DNA of 36,231 nt from an uncultured Candidatus Pelagibacter sp. (GCA_905612435.1 CAJQRZ010000017.1:1-36231); one strand, 5' to 3'; shown: positions 8,662 to 17,684, counted from the stretch's first letter. The notes: generated by a model not told the origin, from the letters alone. A program made the numbers and translations.

Positions 8662-9710
8662 TTTACAAATCCTGTTTTAAATTTGGTATTTTTATCCGTT
8701 GCTAGTAGAACTTTAAATAATTCCCCCATAGAATCTTTATCAATTAATCTTTTAATCCTAAAATAGATATCGGCTTTTTTTGAAAAAGGTAATTTTTTTG
8801 AAATAATTTCTGCTCTTTTAAGTATTCCAAGGTTAAGAAGGAATTTTTTTTGATTAGTTTTTCCATTAATTTTAAGATTAAAATTTTTAAGTATTTTTTG
8901 AATTATTTTAAAATTTATATTATAGGTAATATCTGCTTTACCAAAATTATTTAATAAATCAACATGCTTATGATTATATATAGATTTTATAGTATTTTTC
9001 ATTAAGGTATCCCAATATCCATAATCAATAATTAATATTCCTCCAGTATTTAAATTTATTTTTTGCGAAATTATGTTTAGGTATTCTATTGCAGATGGAG
9101 AATATTCAATGAATTTTTGTTTATAGGAAATTTTAAAGCCTATTTTTTTTTCTACTTTACTTATATCATACAAAATATCTAATAATTTAGGTTTATTTAA
9201 ATTATAAAATTTGACATTTCGTTCATACCATTTTTTATTTTTTTTAATAAATTGCTTAAATGGAAGAGCATCAAAAAATTCATTAGCTATAAATATACTT
9301 GGTAGATTAGAAACTTGATTAAGATTATTTAGCCATTTAATATTTTTATTTTTTAATTTATTTTTTTGAATTTTTTTTAAGTATGGACTTTTTTCTAAAA
9401 TATTAATTTTACAACATTTTTCAAATAAGGGAAAATTTTCAAAAGTTTTAATTATTTGATCTATCATTTCTCCATTTCCTGAACCAAGCTCAATAAGATT
9501 AAATTCTTTTGGACTTTTAAGATTTTGCCAGAAAGAAATAATCCAAATTGCAATCATTTCTGAAAAAAGTATTGAAATATTTGGCGCAGTGATAAAATCA
9601 CCTTTTATCCCAAAAGGATTTTTTTTCATGTAGTAGCCTGTCTTATTATTATATAGAGCTTCATAAATATATTTATCTATAGTTAAAATATCGTTTTTTT
9701 TAATTTTCAT
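8658..9710 (-). CDS. MidA/NDUFAF7-like class I SAM-dependent methyltransferase
   Basis: The 350-residue protein matches the DUF185/MidA family, whose mitochondrial member NDUFAF7 methylates an arginine in the complex I subunit NDUFS2 during assembly. It has the N-terminal substrate block GYYMKKNPFGIKGDFITAPN (about 22-41), the SAM-binding motif NLIELGSGNGEMIDQI (about 70-85), FIANEFFDALPFKQF and GGILIIDYGYW. Whether the bacterial protein methylates NuoD-type subunits is inference from the eukaryotic homolog. Its first 11 bases overlap lgt and its last 4 overlap pgeF, so it is read in one operon with both. The lgt-MidA-pgeF order recurs in alphaproteobacteria. Confidence 0.9.
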   Translation of the reverse strand: MKIKKNDILTIDKYIYEALYNNKTGYYMKKNPFGIKGDFITAPNISILFSEMIAIWIISFWQNLKSPKEFNLIELGSGNGEMIDQIIKTFENFPLFEKCCKINILEKSPYLKKIQKNKLKNKNIKWLNNLNQVSNLPSIFIANEFFDALPFKQFIKKNKKWYERNVKFYNLNKPKLLDILYDISKVEKKIGFKISYKQKFIEYSPSAIEYLNIISQKINLNTGGILIIDYGYWDTLMKNTIKSIYNHKHVDLLNNFGKADITYNINFKIIQKILKNFNLKINGKTNQKKFLLNLGILKRAEIISKKLPFSKKADIYFRIKRLIDKDSMGELFKVLLATDKNTKFKTGFVN

Positions 9711-10473
9711 TTTTTTTTAATAAATAAAAAAATATTCCTAGAGAGAAAAATACGAAACTAATAATTTGACCCATAGTTAATTCATATAATAAGTAACCAA
9801 TTTGTGGATCAGGTTCTCTAAAAAATTCTATTCCAAATCTAAAAATAGAGTAAAAAATTATAAAAGTTAAAGAAATTAATCCTGGTTTTTTATAGTGTCT
9901 TTTTTTTGAGAGGTAATTTAACAAATAAAAAAGAATTAAACCTTCAAAAATAGCCTCATATATTTGTGACGGATGTCTAGATACATTATCAATAGTTACA
10001 AACTTAACTGACCACCAGATATCAGTTTCTCTACCGTATAATTCTGAGTTTATAAAGTTAGCTATTCTTCCAAAAAATAAACCTATAGGTGCAGCTAGCG
10101 CTATTAAGTCTAAAAAAATATAAGTGTTAATTTTGTGTTTTTTACTAAATATTATAGTGGCTAGAATTACACCTAACAAACCACCATGAAAAGACATGCC
10201 ACCGTTCCAAATCATTATAATTTCAGGTAAATTATTTAAATAATATTCCAGATTATAAAAAAGAATATACCCCATTCTTCCCCCTAAAATAATTCCAATT
10301 ATTAAATAAGTTATGAGATCATCAAATAATTTAAAAAGTTTATTATTATTTATTAATATTTTTTTGCAGTGAAACCATCCAAGTAAAATTCCTATTATAT
10401 AAGCCAATGAATACCATCTTATTTCAAGCGAAAATACTTGAAAAGCTACTGGGTCAAAATTATTAATAAACAT
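9700..10473 (-). CDS. lgt: Prolipoprotein diacylglyceryl transferase
   Basis: Lgt moves a diacylglyceryl group from phosphatidylglycerol to the lipobox cysteine of prolipoproteins at the inner membrane. The 257-residue protein has about seven hydrophobic spans. Visible signatures are GGRMGYILFYN (64-74), WNGGMSFHGGLLG (89-101) with H96, and the Lgt signature GRIANFINSELYG (135-147) with conserved R136, followed by HPSQIYEA. The gene heads the minus-strand operon running to ychF and is divergent from ubiK across 45 bases. pgsA elsewhere in this window makes the precursor of its phospholipid donor. Confidence 0.98.
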   Translation of the reverse strand: MFINNFDPVAFQVFSLEIRWYSLAYIIGILLGWFHCKKILINNNKLFKLFDDLITYLIIGIILGGRMGYILFYNLEYYLNNLPEIIMIWNGGMSFHGGLLGVILATIIFSKKHKINTYIFLDLIALAAPIGLFFGRIANFINSELYGRETDIWWSVKFVTIDNVSRHPSQIYEAIFEGLILFYLLNYLSKKRHYKKPGLISLTFIIFYSIFRFGIEFFREPDPQIGYLLYELTMGQIISFVFFSLGIFFYLLKKNEN

Positions 10474-10518
10474 TTTTAAAAAATAATTGTAAGCTATAGT
10501 AATTTTATTAAAAATTAT

Positions 10519-10773
10519 ATGTCAAAATCAAAATTTATGTTTGATAAATTTGCTAAGTTAATTGAAGAAGGTTTTATATCTTATAAAGACTTTAGTTCAG
10601 AAATTTTAAATATATTAAAATCAAAAAGAGATGAAATCATTTTTAAAATGAAACTTACAAGTAAAGAAGAAACAGATATTTTAAATAAGAGAGTTGAAAA
10701 CTTAGAGAAAAAAATTCAAAAATTAGAAAAAAATTATTTAAAAAAAAGATCTAAAAAGGTAAAAAAACTTTAA
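10519..10773 (+). CDS. ubiK: Ubiquinone biosynthesis accessory factor UbiK (BMFP-domain protein)
   Basis: This 84-residue protein has the UbiK/YqiC layout: an N-terminal amphipathic helix (about residues 6-45), then a long trimeric coiled coil (about 48-76, with NKRVENLEKKIQKLEKN), and a very basic tail ending KKRSKKVKKL. UbiK in Escherichia/Salmonella assists the UbiJ-organised complex of late ubiquinone enzymes. The match is by length, helix order and the coiled coil rather than strict residues, so function is moderately sure. It is a lone plus-strand gene between lgt and the sensor kinase, and its last 23 bases overlap the 3' end of the kinase gene on the other strand. Confidence 0.8.
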   Translation: MSKSKFMFDKFAKLIEEGFISYKDFSSEILNILKSKRDEIIFKMKLTSKEETDILNKRVENLEKKIQKLEKNYLKKRSKKVKKL

Positions 10774-12070
10774 CTCTTAAACCATTCATTGGAGATTCAT
10801 CTAGAGTGATTTTTCCACCATGTGATCTGATTACATCAGATGCAATCGATAGACCAAGTCCAACGCTAGATTTTGAACCACCTCTACTTTTATCTATTTT
10901 AAAAAATGGTTTAAAAACATTATCGTAATATTTTTTTTTAATTCCAGGTCCATCATCATCTACTAATATGATTATATTGTTATTAGTTTTTTTTAATTCA
11001 ATTTTAATATTTTCAGCATACTTTATGGAATTATCAATTAAATTATTTAAACATCTCTGAATTAAATTTTTTCGACCATCTATATAAATTCTTTGACTTA
11101 AATCTGATTTAATATTTTTATTGTCATATCTTTTAATGGTTTTTTCTATTAATTCACTGATATTAAAAGTTTCTGTTTTTTCAGCAGAACGTGAACTTGC
11201 AAATTGTAAGTATTCATTTAACATTTTTTCCATTTCCATCACATCTTCAGACAGTTTTATTGAAATATTTTTATCTTTTATGAATGCTAGTTGTAATTTC
11301 ATTCTAGTTAGAGGAGTTCTTAAATCATGACTAATGCCTGATAACATCTCGGATCTCTGATTTAAGTGTTTACTTATTCTTTTTCTCATTTTGTCAAATT
11401 CGTATCCAGCTTGTCTTATTTCGAGGGCTCCAGATGGTCTAAATTCATTTACATCTTCACCTCTTCCGAATCTTTCAGCCGCCTTTGCTAAATTTATAAT
11501 TGGTCGAGTTTGATTCTTTAAAAAAATAATTGCTATGGTTATTAATAAAAAAGCTGGAAGAGTAATCCACAAAGCAAACATTCTTGCAGAAGTAGTCGTT
11601 ATTCTTTCCTTTGGAATATAAAATTGAAAATAGCCATTATTATAACTAATTTTAAGATCAATTAAATCCTTGTATGTAGTTGTGTCAAACCAATACTTTA
11701 ATTTTTTAGATTTAAGTTCTCTTCTTAAAGTTCTATCAGTTGGACTAAACCACCTTTCCTGGTTTTGTTTTGGTAAAATTTTTGATGCTTTAAATTTTAC
11801 ATTAAAATTAAGATGTTCTTGAAAAAGCTTAGTTAGTAAATCTTTATTATATTTTTCTACTTCATAAGCGGCAATAAATGTTTTAATTTCTCCGACTAAA
11901 GCTCGTGTCATTCCTTTATTAGTTTTTATCCAAAGACTATCAAAAAAAACAATTGAAATAGTTATTTGTAAAATAATAATTGGTGTAGCAACAATTAATA
12001 GAGCACGGTAAAATAATTGTCTTGGTAATAAACTTTTTATAAATCTAAGCAATCCATAAAACATAGCCAA
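10751..12070 (-). CDS. EnvZ-type membrane sensor histidine kinase
   Basis: A 439-residue two-component sensor. It has two membrane spans (about residues 22-43 and 164-184) enclosing a periplasmic domain of about 120 residues, a HAMP linker (185-237), the phosphoacceptor helix GISHDLRTPLTRMK with H248, and a HATPase domain with the N box NLIDNSIKYAE, the G1 box DDDGPGI and the G2 box VGLGLSIA. The periplasmic part shows no domain I recognise. It overlaps the upstream response regulator by 26 bases, so the pair is cognate and translationally coupled. An EnvZ/OmpR label is used for such proteins, but the alphaproteobacterial context suggests a different stimulus from osmolarity. Confidence 0.93.
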   Translation of the reverse strand: MAMFYGLLRFIKSLLPRQLFYRALLIVATPIIILQITISIVFFDSLWIKTNKGMTRALVGEIKTFIAAYEVEKYNKDLLTKLFQEHLNFNVKFKASKILPKQNQERWFSPTDRTLRRELKSKKLKYWFDTTTYKDLIDLKISYNNGYFQFYIPKERITTTSARMFALWITLPAFLLITIAIIFLKNQTRPIINLAKAAERFGRGEDVNEFRPSGALEIRQAGYEFDKMRKRISKHLNQRSEMLSGISHDLRTPLTRMKLQLAFIKDKNISIKLSEDVMEMEKMLNEYLQFASSRSAEKTETFNISELIEKTIKRYDNKNIKSDLSQRIYIDGRKNLIQRCLNNLIDNSIKYAENIKIELKKTNNNIIILVDDDGPGIKKKYYDNVFKPFFKIDKSRGGSKSSVGLGLSIASDVIRSHGGKITLDESPMNGLRVKVFLPF

Positions 12071-12722
12071 CTCCTCTTATTGTTTGAAGGTACTTTGGGT
12101 TTTTGGGTTCGATTTCAATTTTTTTTCTCAATCTAGTTATTATAACATCAACAGATCTTTCTTTATCTATTTTAATTAATTTACCAATAGACTCTCTAGA
12201 AAAGGTTTGTCCAGGCGCATTAATCATTTTTTCAAGTATAATTTTTTCAGTATTGTTTATCTTAAATTCTCTAGAATTTTTAAGAATTAATGATTTATTT
12301 AAGTCTATTTTTACATTATCAAATTTAATAATTTGTCTTTGGTTATTTTTTTTAGTTTTATTGAGAATATTTTTAATTCTTAATATAAGTTCTTTAGGCT
12401 CAAAGGGTTTAGGTAAATAATCATCAGCGCCAATTTCTAATCCTTTAATTCTTTCATTAGCCTCTCCTTTTGCAGTTAAAAGTATTATCGGTGTTTGAAT
12501 TACTTTTTTATACTCCTGAACAAATTCTAAACCACTTTTACCTGACATCATTATATCCAGTACAATTAGATCAAATTTAATTACTTCTACTTTTTTAATT
12601 GCATCTTCGGCACTGTTTGCAGTCGTAATAAGAAAGTTATTTTCAGTCAAATATTGCCTAACCAAAGACCTAATACCATCATCATCATCAACAACCAAAA
12701 TATGTGCCACAAATTTATTCAT
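12045..12722 (-). CDS. OmpR-family response regulator, PetR-like
   Basis: A 225-residue DNA-binding response regulator. The receiver domain (1-120) has the acidic pocket VDDDD (11-15), phosphoacceptor D56 in LIVLDIMM, T83 and K105 in LPKPF. The C-terminal winged helix (about 128-225) ends with RSVDVIITRLRKKIE and YLQTIRGVGYVL. It overlaps marR by 8 bases and the kinase by 26. In Rhodobacter capsulatus a MarR-type PetP and an OmpR-type PetR are encoded together upstream of the bc1 genes and are needed for respiratory growth. This MarR-regulator pair has the same domain make-up, and petABC is 6 kb away here. Orthology to PetR is inferred. Confidence 0.92.
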   Translation of the reverse strand: MNKFVAHILVVDDDDGIRSLVRQYLTENNFLITTANSAEDAIKKVEVIKFDLIVLDIMMSGKSGLEFVQEYKKVIQTPIILLTAKGEANERIKGLEIGADDYLPKPFEPKELILRIKNILNKTKKNNQRQIIKFDNVKIDLNKSLILKNSREFKINNTEKIILEKMINAPGQTFSRESIGKLIKIDKERSVDVIITRLRKKIEIEPKNPKYLQTIRGVGYVLWIA

Positions 12723-13152
12723 TAATTATTCTTTTTAAAACATTATTAAAATTAAGGACTTCTTCTGAATTAGAATTTAAAAGTGCTGTATAAATTCTTT
12801 TTTTTTGTATAGTAAATATTTCATTAAAAATTTTTTCCCCTTTTTCATTTAGAAAAACATGTTTTATTCTTGTGTCTTGTTTATCTTTTTCAAAAATAAT
12901 TACTTCTTGTTTTATTAAATCCTTTAGGATTCGGTTTAAACTTTGTTTGGTTACTTTTAGTTTTTTTAATAATTCAGAAATAGAGATACCTTTATACATC
13001 GATAATAAATGTATGACTTTATGGTGGGCTATACCAAATGAATATTTATCCAATATTTTCTTTGCATCGGCAAAAGATTCTCTGTAACCAATGAAGAGTT
13101 TTTCTAGGATATCTTTTAATTGATCATCTTTTAAGTATAAAAGTTCTTTCAT
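12715..13152 (-). CDS. MarR-family transcriptional regulator, PetP-like
   Basis: A 145-residue winged-helix regulator. The DNA-binding core spans about residues 42-110: SFGIAHHKVIHLLSMYKG, then SISELLKKLKVTKQSLNRILKDL as helix-turn-helix, and the wing with DKQDTRIKHVFLNEKG. The GxAHHxV(I/L)H and TKQSLxRxL signatures resemble the alphaproteobacterial PetP group more than classical MarR. It is the first gene of the three-gene regulator operon and overlaps the response regulator by 8 bases. It is divergent from ilvE across 70 bases, where promoter-like elements on the two strands overlap, so autoregulation or control of ilvE is possible but not shown. Confidence 0.9.
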   Translation of the reverse strand: MKELLYLKDDQLKDILEKLFIGYRESFADAKKILDKYSFGIAHHKVIHLLSMYKGISISELLKKLKVTKQSLNRILKDLIKQEVIIFEKDKQDTRIKHVFLNEKGEKIFNEIFTIQKKRIYTALLNSNSEEVLNFNNVLKRIINE

Positions 13153-13167
13153 AATTGGTAAGTTATA

Positions 13168-13196
13168 TTGACATATTATAGATACAAAGATAATTT
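13168..13196 (+). promoter_or_regulatory. Putative sigma-70 promoter for ilvE, overlapping a -10 for the divergent marR
   Basis: On the plus strand a perfect -35 hexamer TTGACA (13168-13173) is followed after 17 bases by TAATTT (13191-13196), placing a start of transcription about 20 bases upstream of the ilvE ATG at 13223. On the minus strand a perfect TATAAT occupies 13175-13180, inside the ilvE spacer, and would start marR transcription about 15 bases before its ATG. Polymerase binding at the two would be mutually exclusive. Confidence 0.4.
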
Positions 13197-13222
13197 TTTA
13201 AAAAAATTCAATTATTTTATTC

Positions 13223-14104
13223 ATGATACCTTACGATAAAAGATCTGGCAAAATTTGGTACAATAACCAGCTTGTTGATTGGTCAGATGCCAAAATACAT
13301 ATTTTAAATCATGGACTACATTACGCTAGCTGTGTTTTTGAGGGAGAAAGAGTTTATGAAGGTTCAATTTTTAAATTAGAAGAGCATACCTCAAGACTTT
13401 TTTATTCAGCAAAAAGAATGGGGATTACAATTCCATATGAAGAAGACGAAATAAATTTAGCATGTAATAAAATTATTTCAGTCCAAAGTGTACAAAATGG
13501 ATATGTTAGACCGATGGTTTGGAGAGGAAGTGAGATGATGGCAATCTCGGCGCAACAAACAAAAATTCATGTCGCAGTTGCAACATGGGAGTGGGGGTCT
13601 TATTTTGATCCAAAACTAAAAGTAGAAGGAATTAGATTAAATATTTCTAACTGGAGAAGACCGGCCCCGAATACAATACCTTGGGATACAAAAGCATCAG
13701 GTCTTTATATGATTTGTACACTATCAAAGCATGAAGCTGAACAGCAGGGATATTCTGATTCTTTAATGCTTGATCATGAGGGAAATGTTGCAGAAGCAAC
13801 TGGAGCTAATATTTTTTTTAAAGATAAAAATGGAGGTATTCATACACCAACTCCAGATTCTTTTTTAGATGGGATAACAAGAAGAACAGTAATTGAAATA
13901 GCTAAATCAAAAGGTATTAAAGTTCATGAAAGAAAAATTGCTCCAACAGAATTATCAAATTTTGTTGGATGTTTTTTAACAGGAACTGCTGCAGAAGTAA
14001 CACCTGTATCTTGTATTACTGAAAATCAATTTAAAGTTTGTGATACAATAATTGATTTAAATAAAAGTTATCAAGCTTTAGTTAGAAAAAAGAAAGTAGC
14101 TTAG
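13223..14104 (+). CDS. ilvE: Branched-chain amino acid aminotransferase
   Basis: IlvE is a fold-type IV PLP enzyme that transaminates the keto acids of leucine, isoleucine and valine with glutamate. The 293-residue protein shows the N-terminal HILNHGLHYASCVFEGERVY block (about 26-45), the PLP lysine K157 in WDTKASGLYM, the class IV signature EATGANIFF (191-199), and the TGTAAEVTPV segment near the C-terminus. It is monocistronic, flanked by the divergent marR and the convergent pgsA, whose stop codons overlap by 4 bases. D-amino acid transaminase and 4-amino-4-deoxychorismate lyase share the fold, but length and the N-terminal block fit IlvE. Confidence 0.96.
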   Translation: MIPYDKRSGKIWYNNQLVDWSDAKIHILNHGLHYASCVFEGERVYEGSIFKLEEHTSRLFYSAKRMGITIPYEEDEINLACNKIISVQSVQNGYVRPMVWRGSEMMAISAQQTKIHVAVATWEWGSYFDPKLKVEGIRLNISNWRRPAPNTIPWDTKASGLYMICTLSKHEAEQQGYSDSLMLDHEGNVAEATGANIFFKDKNGGIHTPTPDSFLDGITRRTVIEIAKSKGIKVHERKIAPTELSNFVGCFLTGTAAEVTPVSCITENQFKVCDTIIDLNKSYQALVRKKKVA

Positions 14105-14685
14105 TTTTTATTATCTTCTGATATTGCGTGGTCAATACCTTTTCTTAAATATTCATAACCTGTATACAAAGTTAAGAACGCAGACAGCCAAAGAAGGATT
14201 ATGCCAATAGTTTGAGCATTATAATTCTGGAAGTTTAAAATTTTATTTCCAGTTTCACCTGTTAATAAAAGTGAAATAGCCACCATTTGCAAAAACGTTT
14301 TTAATTTTGCTAAATTAGAAACGGGTAACCTAATTTTTCCTTTTGCAAGAAACTCTCTTAGCCCAGAAATTAAAATTTCTCGTGTTAATATTATTATTGC
14401 AGCAATTACCTCATAGTTTCTAATTGTTCCATCCATAACCAGGAGTATTAATGCTGTAGCTACAATAATTTTATCTGCTATTGGATCTAATAGCTCTCCC
14501 AATTTAGATTCTTCTCCTAGCATTCTTGCCAACATGCCGTCTAAAAAATCAGTAAATGATGCAATTACAAATAATACAAATGCAGTTAAATCTCCATAAA
14601 AACCAGGCAAATAAAACGCAAGTACAAAAAATGGTACTAATATTATTCTACCAATAGTTAATAAATTTGGGATTTTTTTAAGCAT
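14101..14685 (-). CDS. pgsA: CDP-diacylglycerol-glycerol-3-phosphate 3-phosphatidyltransferase
   Basis: PgsA forms phosphatidylglycerolphosphate from CDP-diacylglycerol and glycerol-3-phosphate, the committed step to phosphatidylglycerol. The 194-residue membrane protein carries the full CDP-alcohol phosphatidyltransferase motif D(x2)DG(x2)AR(x8)G(x3)D(x3)D, with D46, D49, G50, A53, R54, G63, D67 and D71. Several hydrophobic spans lie on either side. It follows uvrC by 2 bases, matching the uvrC-pgsA order common in proteobacteria, and is the last gene of the minus-strand train. It converges on ilvE with a 4-base overlap. Confidence 0.97.
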   Translation of the reverse strand: MLKKIPNLLTIGRIILVPFFVLAFYLPGFYGDLTAFVLFVIASFTDFLDGMLARMLGEESKLGELLDPIADKIIVATALILLVMDGTIRNYEVIAAIIILTREILISGLREFLAKGKIRLPVSNLAKLKTFLQMVAISLLLTGETGNKILNFQNYNAQTIGIILLWLSAFLTLYTGYEYLRKGIDHAISEDNKN

Positions 14686-14687
14686 AA

Positions 14688-16523
14688 TTATTCGTGAAAA
14701 AAGTTATATATCTTTTTTGCAACTTTTTCCTCAACACCTTCGACTGATTTAATTTCATCAAAACTGGCAGATTCTACAGCTCTAGCAGAGCCAAAATGGT
14801 TTAATAATGATCTTTTTCTGATAGATCCAATGCCATCTATTTGATCTAACATTGATTTTCTAATTCCTTTGGCTCTTTTAGTTCTATGAGAATTGATTGC
14901 GAATCTATGAGCCTCATCACGGAGTCGTTGCATAAAAAATAGTGTAGGGTCATTTCTTTCAAATTTAAATGATTTGCCATTGTAAAAAAAAGTCTCATCA
15001 CCACTATTTCTTAGTTTGCCTTTTGCAATAGCAATCATAGGAAGATCGTACAGGCCAAATTCATCTAATATTTCTTTAGCTGAAGAATATTGTCCTTTCC
15101 CTCCATCAATTAGTATTAAATCTGGTAATGTTAGGTAGTTTCCCTTTTCAAGCATTGCTCTTTTAAACCTTCTGGTAAGAACTTCTTTTAACATTGCAAA
15201 ATCATCTTGCTCTGCACCTTTAGTTTTAATATCAAATTTCCTATATCTTTTTTTAATAAAACCTTCATTCCCAAAAGTTACCATTGCACCGACACTATTT
15301 GTTCCTGAAATATGACTGTTATCGTAAACTTCAACTAAACTTATACCATTTTTAAGGTTAAATTTCTTAGATATTCCTTCGAATAAATTTTTATTATTAT
15401 TAGTTTCATAAAGTTTTCTATTTAATGACTCTTTGGCATTTTTTTCGGCCATTGCAATGACTTTAGCTTTAGTTCCTTTTTTTGCTACATTAATGGAGAT
15501 GGTATTATTTTCTTTTTTACTCAAAGTTTCTTCTATTAATTTTTTATCATTGATACCAGAATTTATTATTATTAGCTTTGGAACACTTTTATTTTCATAA
15601 AATTGCATTAAAAAAGAAGACATAATTTCATTAACATTTTGATCAGGATCATGTTTTGGAAAATAAGCTTGATTGCCCCAGTTTTGTTTAGATCTATAAA
15701 AAAATACCTGAATACATGTTTTGCCAGATTCTTTGTAAACTGCTATTACATCGGCATCGACAAGGTTTGCTTCATTAATTCTTTGTGATGATTGAATTAT
15801 ATTTAAGGATTTAATTCTATCTCTGAAAATAGAAGCTCTTTCAAAGTCAAGTTTGTCACTAGCTTCTTCCATTTGTTTTGATAAGTTTTTTTGAATATCT
15901 CTAGATTTTCCAGAGACAAACTGGATTGCATGATCAACTGATTTTTTATAATCATCTTTATTTATATAATTAACACAAGGTCCAGAGCATCTTTTTATTT
16001 GATAAAGTAGGCAGGGCCTCTTTCTACTTTTAAAAGTAGAGTCATCGCAAACCCTTAATTGAAATATTTTTTGAAGCATTTTTATTGTCCAATTTGCCGT
16101 TCCAGCAGAAGCAAAAGGTCCAAAATAAAAACCATCTTTATCTTTCTTTCCCCTATGTTTTGTAACTTGCGCCCACTGATCATTGTTACTGATAAAGATA
16201 AAAGGAAAAGACTTATCGTCCTTAAGTAATATATTGAATTTAGGTTTATATTTTTTGATTAAATTAGCCTCTAAAAGTAATGCTTCGCTTTCATTAGCTG
16301 TAGTCGTTATCTCTAATTTAAAAGTTTGAGACAGCATTCTTTCAGTTCTAATAATGTGATTTTTTTCAGTTATATAGCTTTTTAATCTATTAGGTAAATT
16401 TTTTGCTTTTCCAACATATAGAATATCATCTTTATGATTAAGCATCCGATAAACACCAGGACTTTTAGGGATTAAGGGGAGTTCTTTTCTAATTACTTCT
16501 TTACCTAGTTCAGAACTTTTCAT
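14688..16523 (-). CDS. uvrC: Excinuclease ABC subunit UvrC
   Basis: UvrC makes both incisions in nucleotide excision repair. An N-terminal GIY-YIG nuclease contains [20 protein letters not shown]. Four cysteines follow in the pattern C-(x11)-C-(x7)-C-(x3)-C around [17 protein letters not shown], positioned like the [4Fe-4S] ligands of UvrC. Then come the UVR helix ([20 protein letters not shown]), the RNase H-like 5' nuclease with [18 protein letters not shown] and [10 protein letters not shown], and C-terminal helix-hairpin-helix motifs. I chose the ATG at 16523 (611 residues). A GTG at 16562 in frame would add 13 residues and lengthen the folB overlap to 53 bases, but the ATG start is closer to the family N-terminus and has a purine-rich leader. 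Confidence 0.96.
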   Translation of the reverse strand: MKSSELGKEVIRKELPLIPKSPGVYRMLNHKDDILYVGKAKNLPNRLKSYITEKNHIIRTERMLSQTFKLEITTTANESEALLLEANLIKKYKPKFNILLKDDKSFPFIFISNNDQWAQVTKHRGKKDKDGFYFGPFASAGTANWTIKMLQKIFQLRVCDDSTFKSRKRPCLLYQIKRCSGPCVNYINKDDYKKSVDHAIQFVSGKSRDIQKNLSKQMEEASDKLDFERASIFRDRIKSLNIIQSSQRINEANLVDADVIAVYKESGKTCIQVFFYRSKQNWGNQAYFPKHDPDQNVNEIMSSFLMQFYENKSVPKLIIINSGINDKKLIEETLSKKENNTISINVAKKGTKAKVIAMAEKNAKESLNRKLYETNNNKNLFEGISKKFNLKNGISLVEVYDNSHISGTNSVGAMVTFGNEGFIKKRYRKFDIKTKGAEQDDFAMLKEVLTRRFKRAMLEKGNYLTLPDLILIDGGKGQYSSAKEILDEFGLYDLPMIAIAKGKLRNSGDETFFYNGKSFKFERNDPTLFFMQRLRDEAHRFAINSHRTKRAKGIRKSMLDQIDGIGSIRKRSLLNHFGSARAVESASFDEIKSVEGVEEKVAKKIYNFFHE

Positions 16524-16935
16524 GACTTCTTTTTTTGGTAATTTGGATACCAACAGAGGCACATTCTTTTATGATTTCTAACTTTTCAATTTGAAGCATT
16601 ATTTTTCCAATTCGTTTATCTTTAAATAATACATCAAAAACATCTTCGGCTAGTGTTTCTAAAAAATTGTAATGTTTTTTTTTTGCAAGTTTTGTAATTA
16701 ATTTTACAACTTGGCCGTAATTAACAATAGATTTAATATCTTTATCATTTGTTGGTTTTTTATCTTCGTAATCAATTTCTAAGCTAAATTTTAACTTTTG
16801 TATTTTTTCTTTTTCAAAATCATAATATCCAAGTTTTAAATTTAGAATTAATTCTTTGATAAGTATTTTTTTTTCGTAATTAAATAAATTTTTGCCCTTA
16901 TCTAATTTTATAATATTTAAATTATTTTTTTTCAT
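16510..16935 (-). CDS. folB: Dihydroneopterin aldolase
   Basis: FolB converts 7,8-dihydroneopterin to 6-hydroxymethyl-dihydropterin in folate synthesis. The 141-residue protein is slightly longer than the usual ~120 because of about 20 extra N-terminal residues ([20 protein letters not shown]). The core has [51 protein letters not shown], with the conserved Tyr and Glu of the active site, and a C-terminal [13 protein letters not shown]. It overlaps the SDR gene by 4 bases and the start of uvrC by 14. Divergence is considerable, but the aldolase blocks are clear. Confidence 0.88.
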   Translation of the reverse strand: MKKNNLNIIKLDKGKNLFNYEKKILIKELILNLKLGYYDFEKEKIQKLKFSLEIDYEDKKPTNDKDIKSIVNYGQVVKLITKLAKKKHYNFLETLAEDVFDVLFKDKRIGKIMLQIEKLEIIKECASVGIQITKKRSHEKF

Positions 16936-17684
16936 TCTTTTCCAATTACATCTGGTGTCTGCCAGTTTAAACTTTGTCCACTATCTATTGCAATTACCTG
17001 ACCTGTAATTGAACTGTTTTTGATAAAAAAGTCAACAGCAGAACATATGTCTTTTACACTTACCTGTTGTTTTAAAGGCGTTGCTAAATACTGTTTTTTA
17101 AAATGCATATCATTTTGTCTTTTATTTTTTATGGTTGGTCCAGGTGCAATCCCATTAACTCTTATATTAGGAGCCAAGTCCATAGCGCTAGTTTTTGTAA
17201 GAGTATACAGGCCAGATTTACTTAAAGTATATGAAAAAAAAAACGGTGTTAATTTAAAAACTCTTTGATCAATTATATTAATAATATTATTATTTTTACC
17301 TTTTGTATTTTTTGAAAATTCTTTTGTAAGGTATGCTGGAGCTTTTAAATTTACATCTAGATGCTGATTCCAACTTTTAGAAGAAAAGCTTTTAAGGCTA
17401 TCATTTTCAAACAGTGAGGCATTATTAATTAAACAATCAAAATATTTTAATTTTGATTTTGAAAATTTTATGATTTTTTTTAGATCTTGTTCTTTTGCAA
17501 GGTTACCTTTTACCAAATATACTTTCGTTTTATTTTTTAATAATTTTTTTTGTAGTTTTTCAGCTTCTTTTTTAGAATTTTTATAATGAATTACCATCTC
17601 AACTCCTGGACCTGAGAGCTTTTCTGCGATAGCAGCACCCATTCTCGTTGCTGCACCAGTAATTATTATTTTGTTTGCTTCCAT
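16932..17684 (-). CDS. SDR-family reductase, pteridine reductase / FolM-like
   Basis: A 250-residue short-chain dehydrogenase. The cofactor loop is TGAATRMG (9-16), the TGxxxRxG form with Arg that is characteristic of pteridine reductases, rather than the usual TGxxxGxG. NNAS is at 87-90. The catalytic set is D139, Y152 and K156, where classical SDRs have Ser; the same Asp-Tyr-Lys spacing (13 and 4) occurs in trypanosomatid PTR1 (D181, Y194, K198). Placement between uvrB and folB, overlapping both (19 and 4 bases), supports a pterin or folate substrate. I infer reduction of dihydromonapterin or dihydrofolate. Oxidoreductases of this fold are promiscuous, so the substrate remains unproven. Confidence 0.85.
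   Translation of the reverse strand: MEANKIIITGAATRMGAAIAEKLSGPGVEMVIHYKNSKKEAEKLQKKLLKNKTKVYLVKGNLAKEQDLKKIIKFSKSKLKYFDCLINNASLFENDSLKSFSSKSWNQHLDVNLKAPAYLTKEFSKNTKGKNNNIINIIDQRVFKLTPFFFSYTLSKSGLYTLTKTSAMDLAPNIRVNGIAPGPTIKNKRQNDMHFKKQYLATPLKQQVSVKDICSAVDFFIKNSSITGQVIAIDSGQSLNWQTPDVIGKE

Noticed and set aside
13153-13222. A MarR operator palindrome in the marR-ilvE spacer
   Set aside because: The TATA-rich stretch shows partial symmetry only; mismatches on comparing both strands make it no better than expected in AT-rich DNA.
16524-16562. GTG start giving UvrC 13 extra N-terminal residues
   Set aside because: It would overlap folB by 53 bases and extend beyond the usual family N-terminus; the ATG at 16523 has a purine-rich leader.
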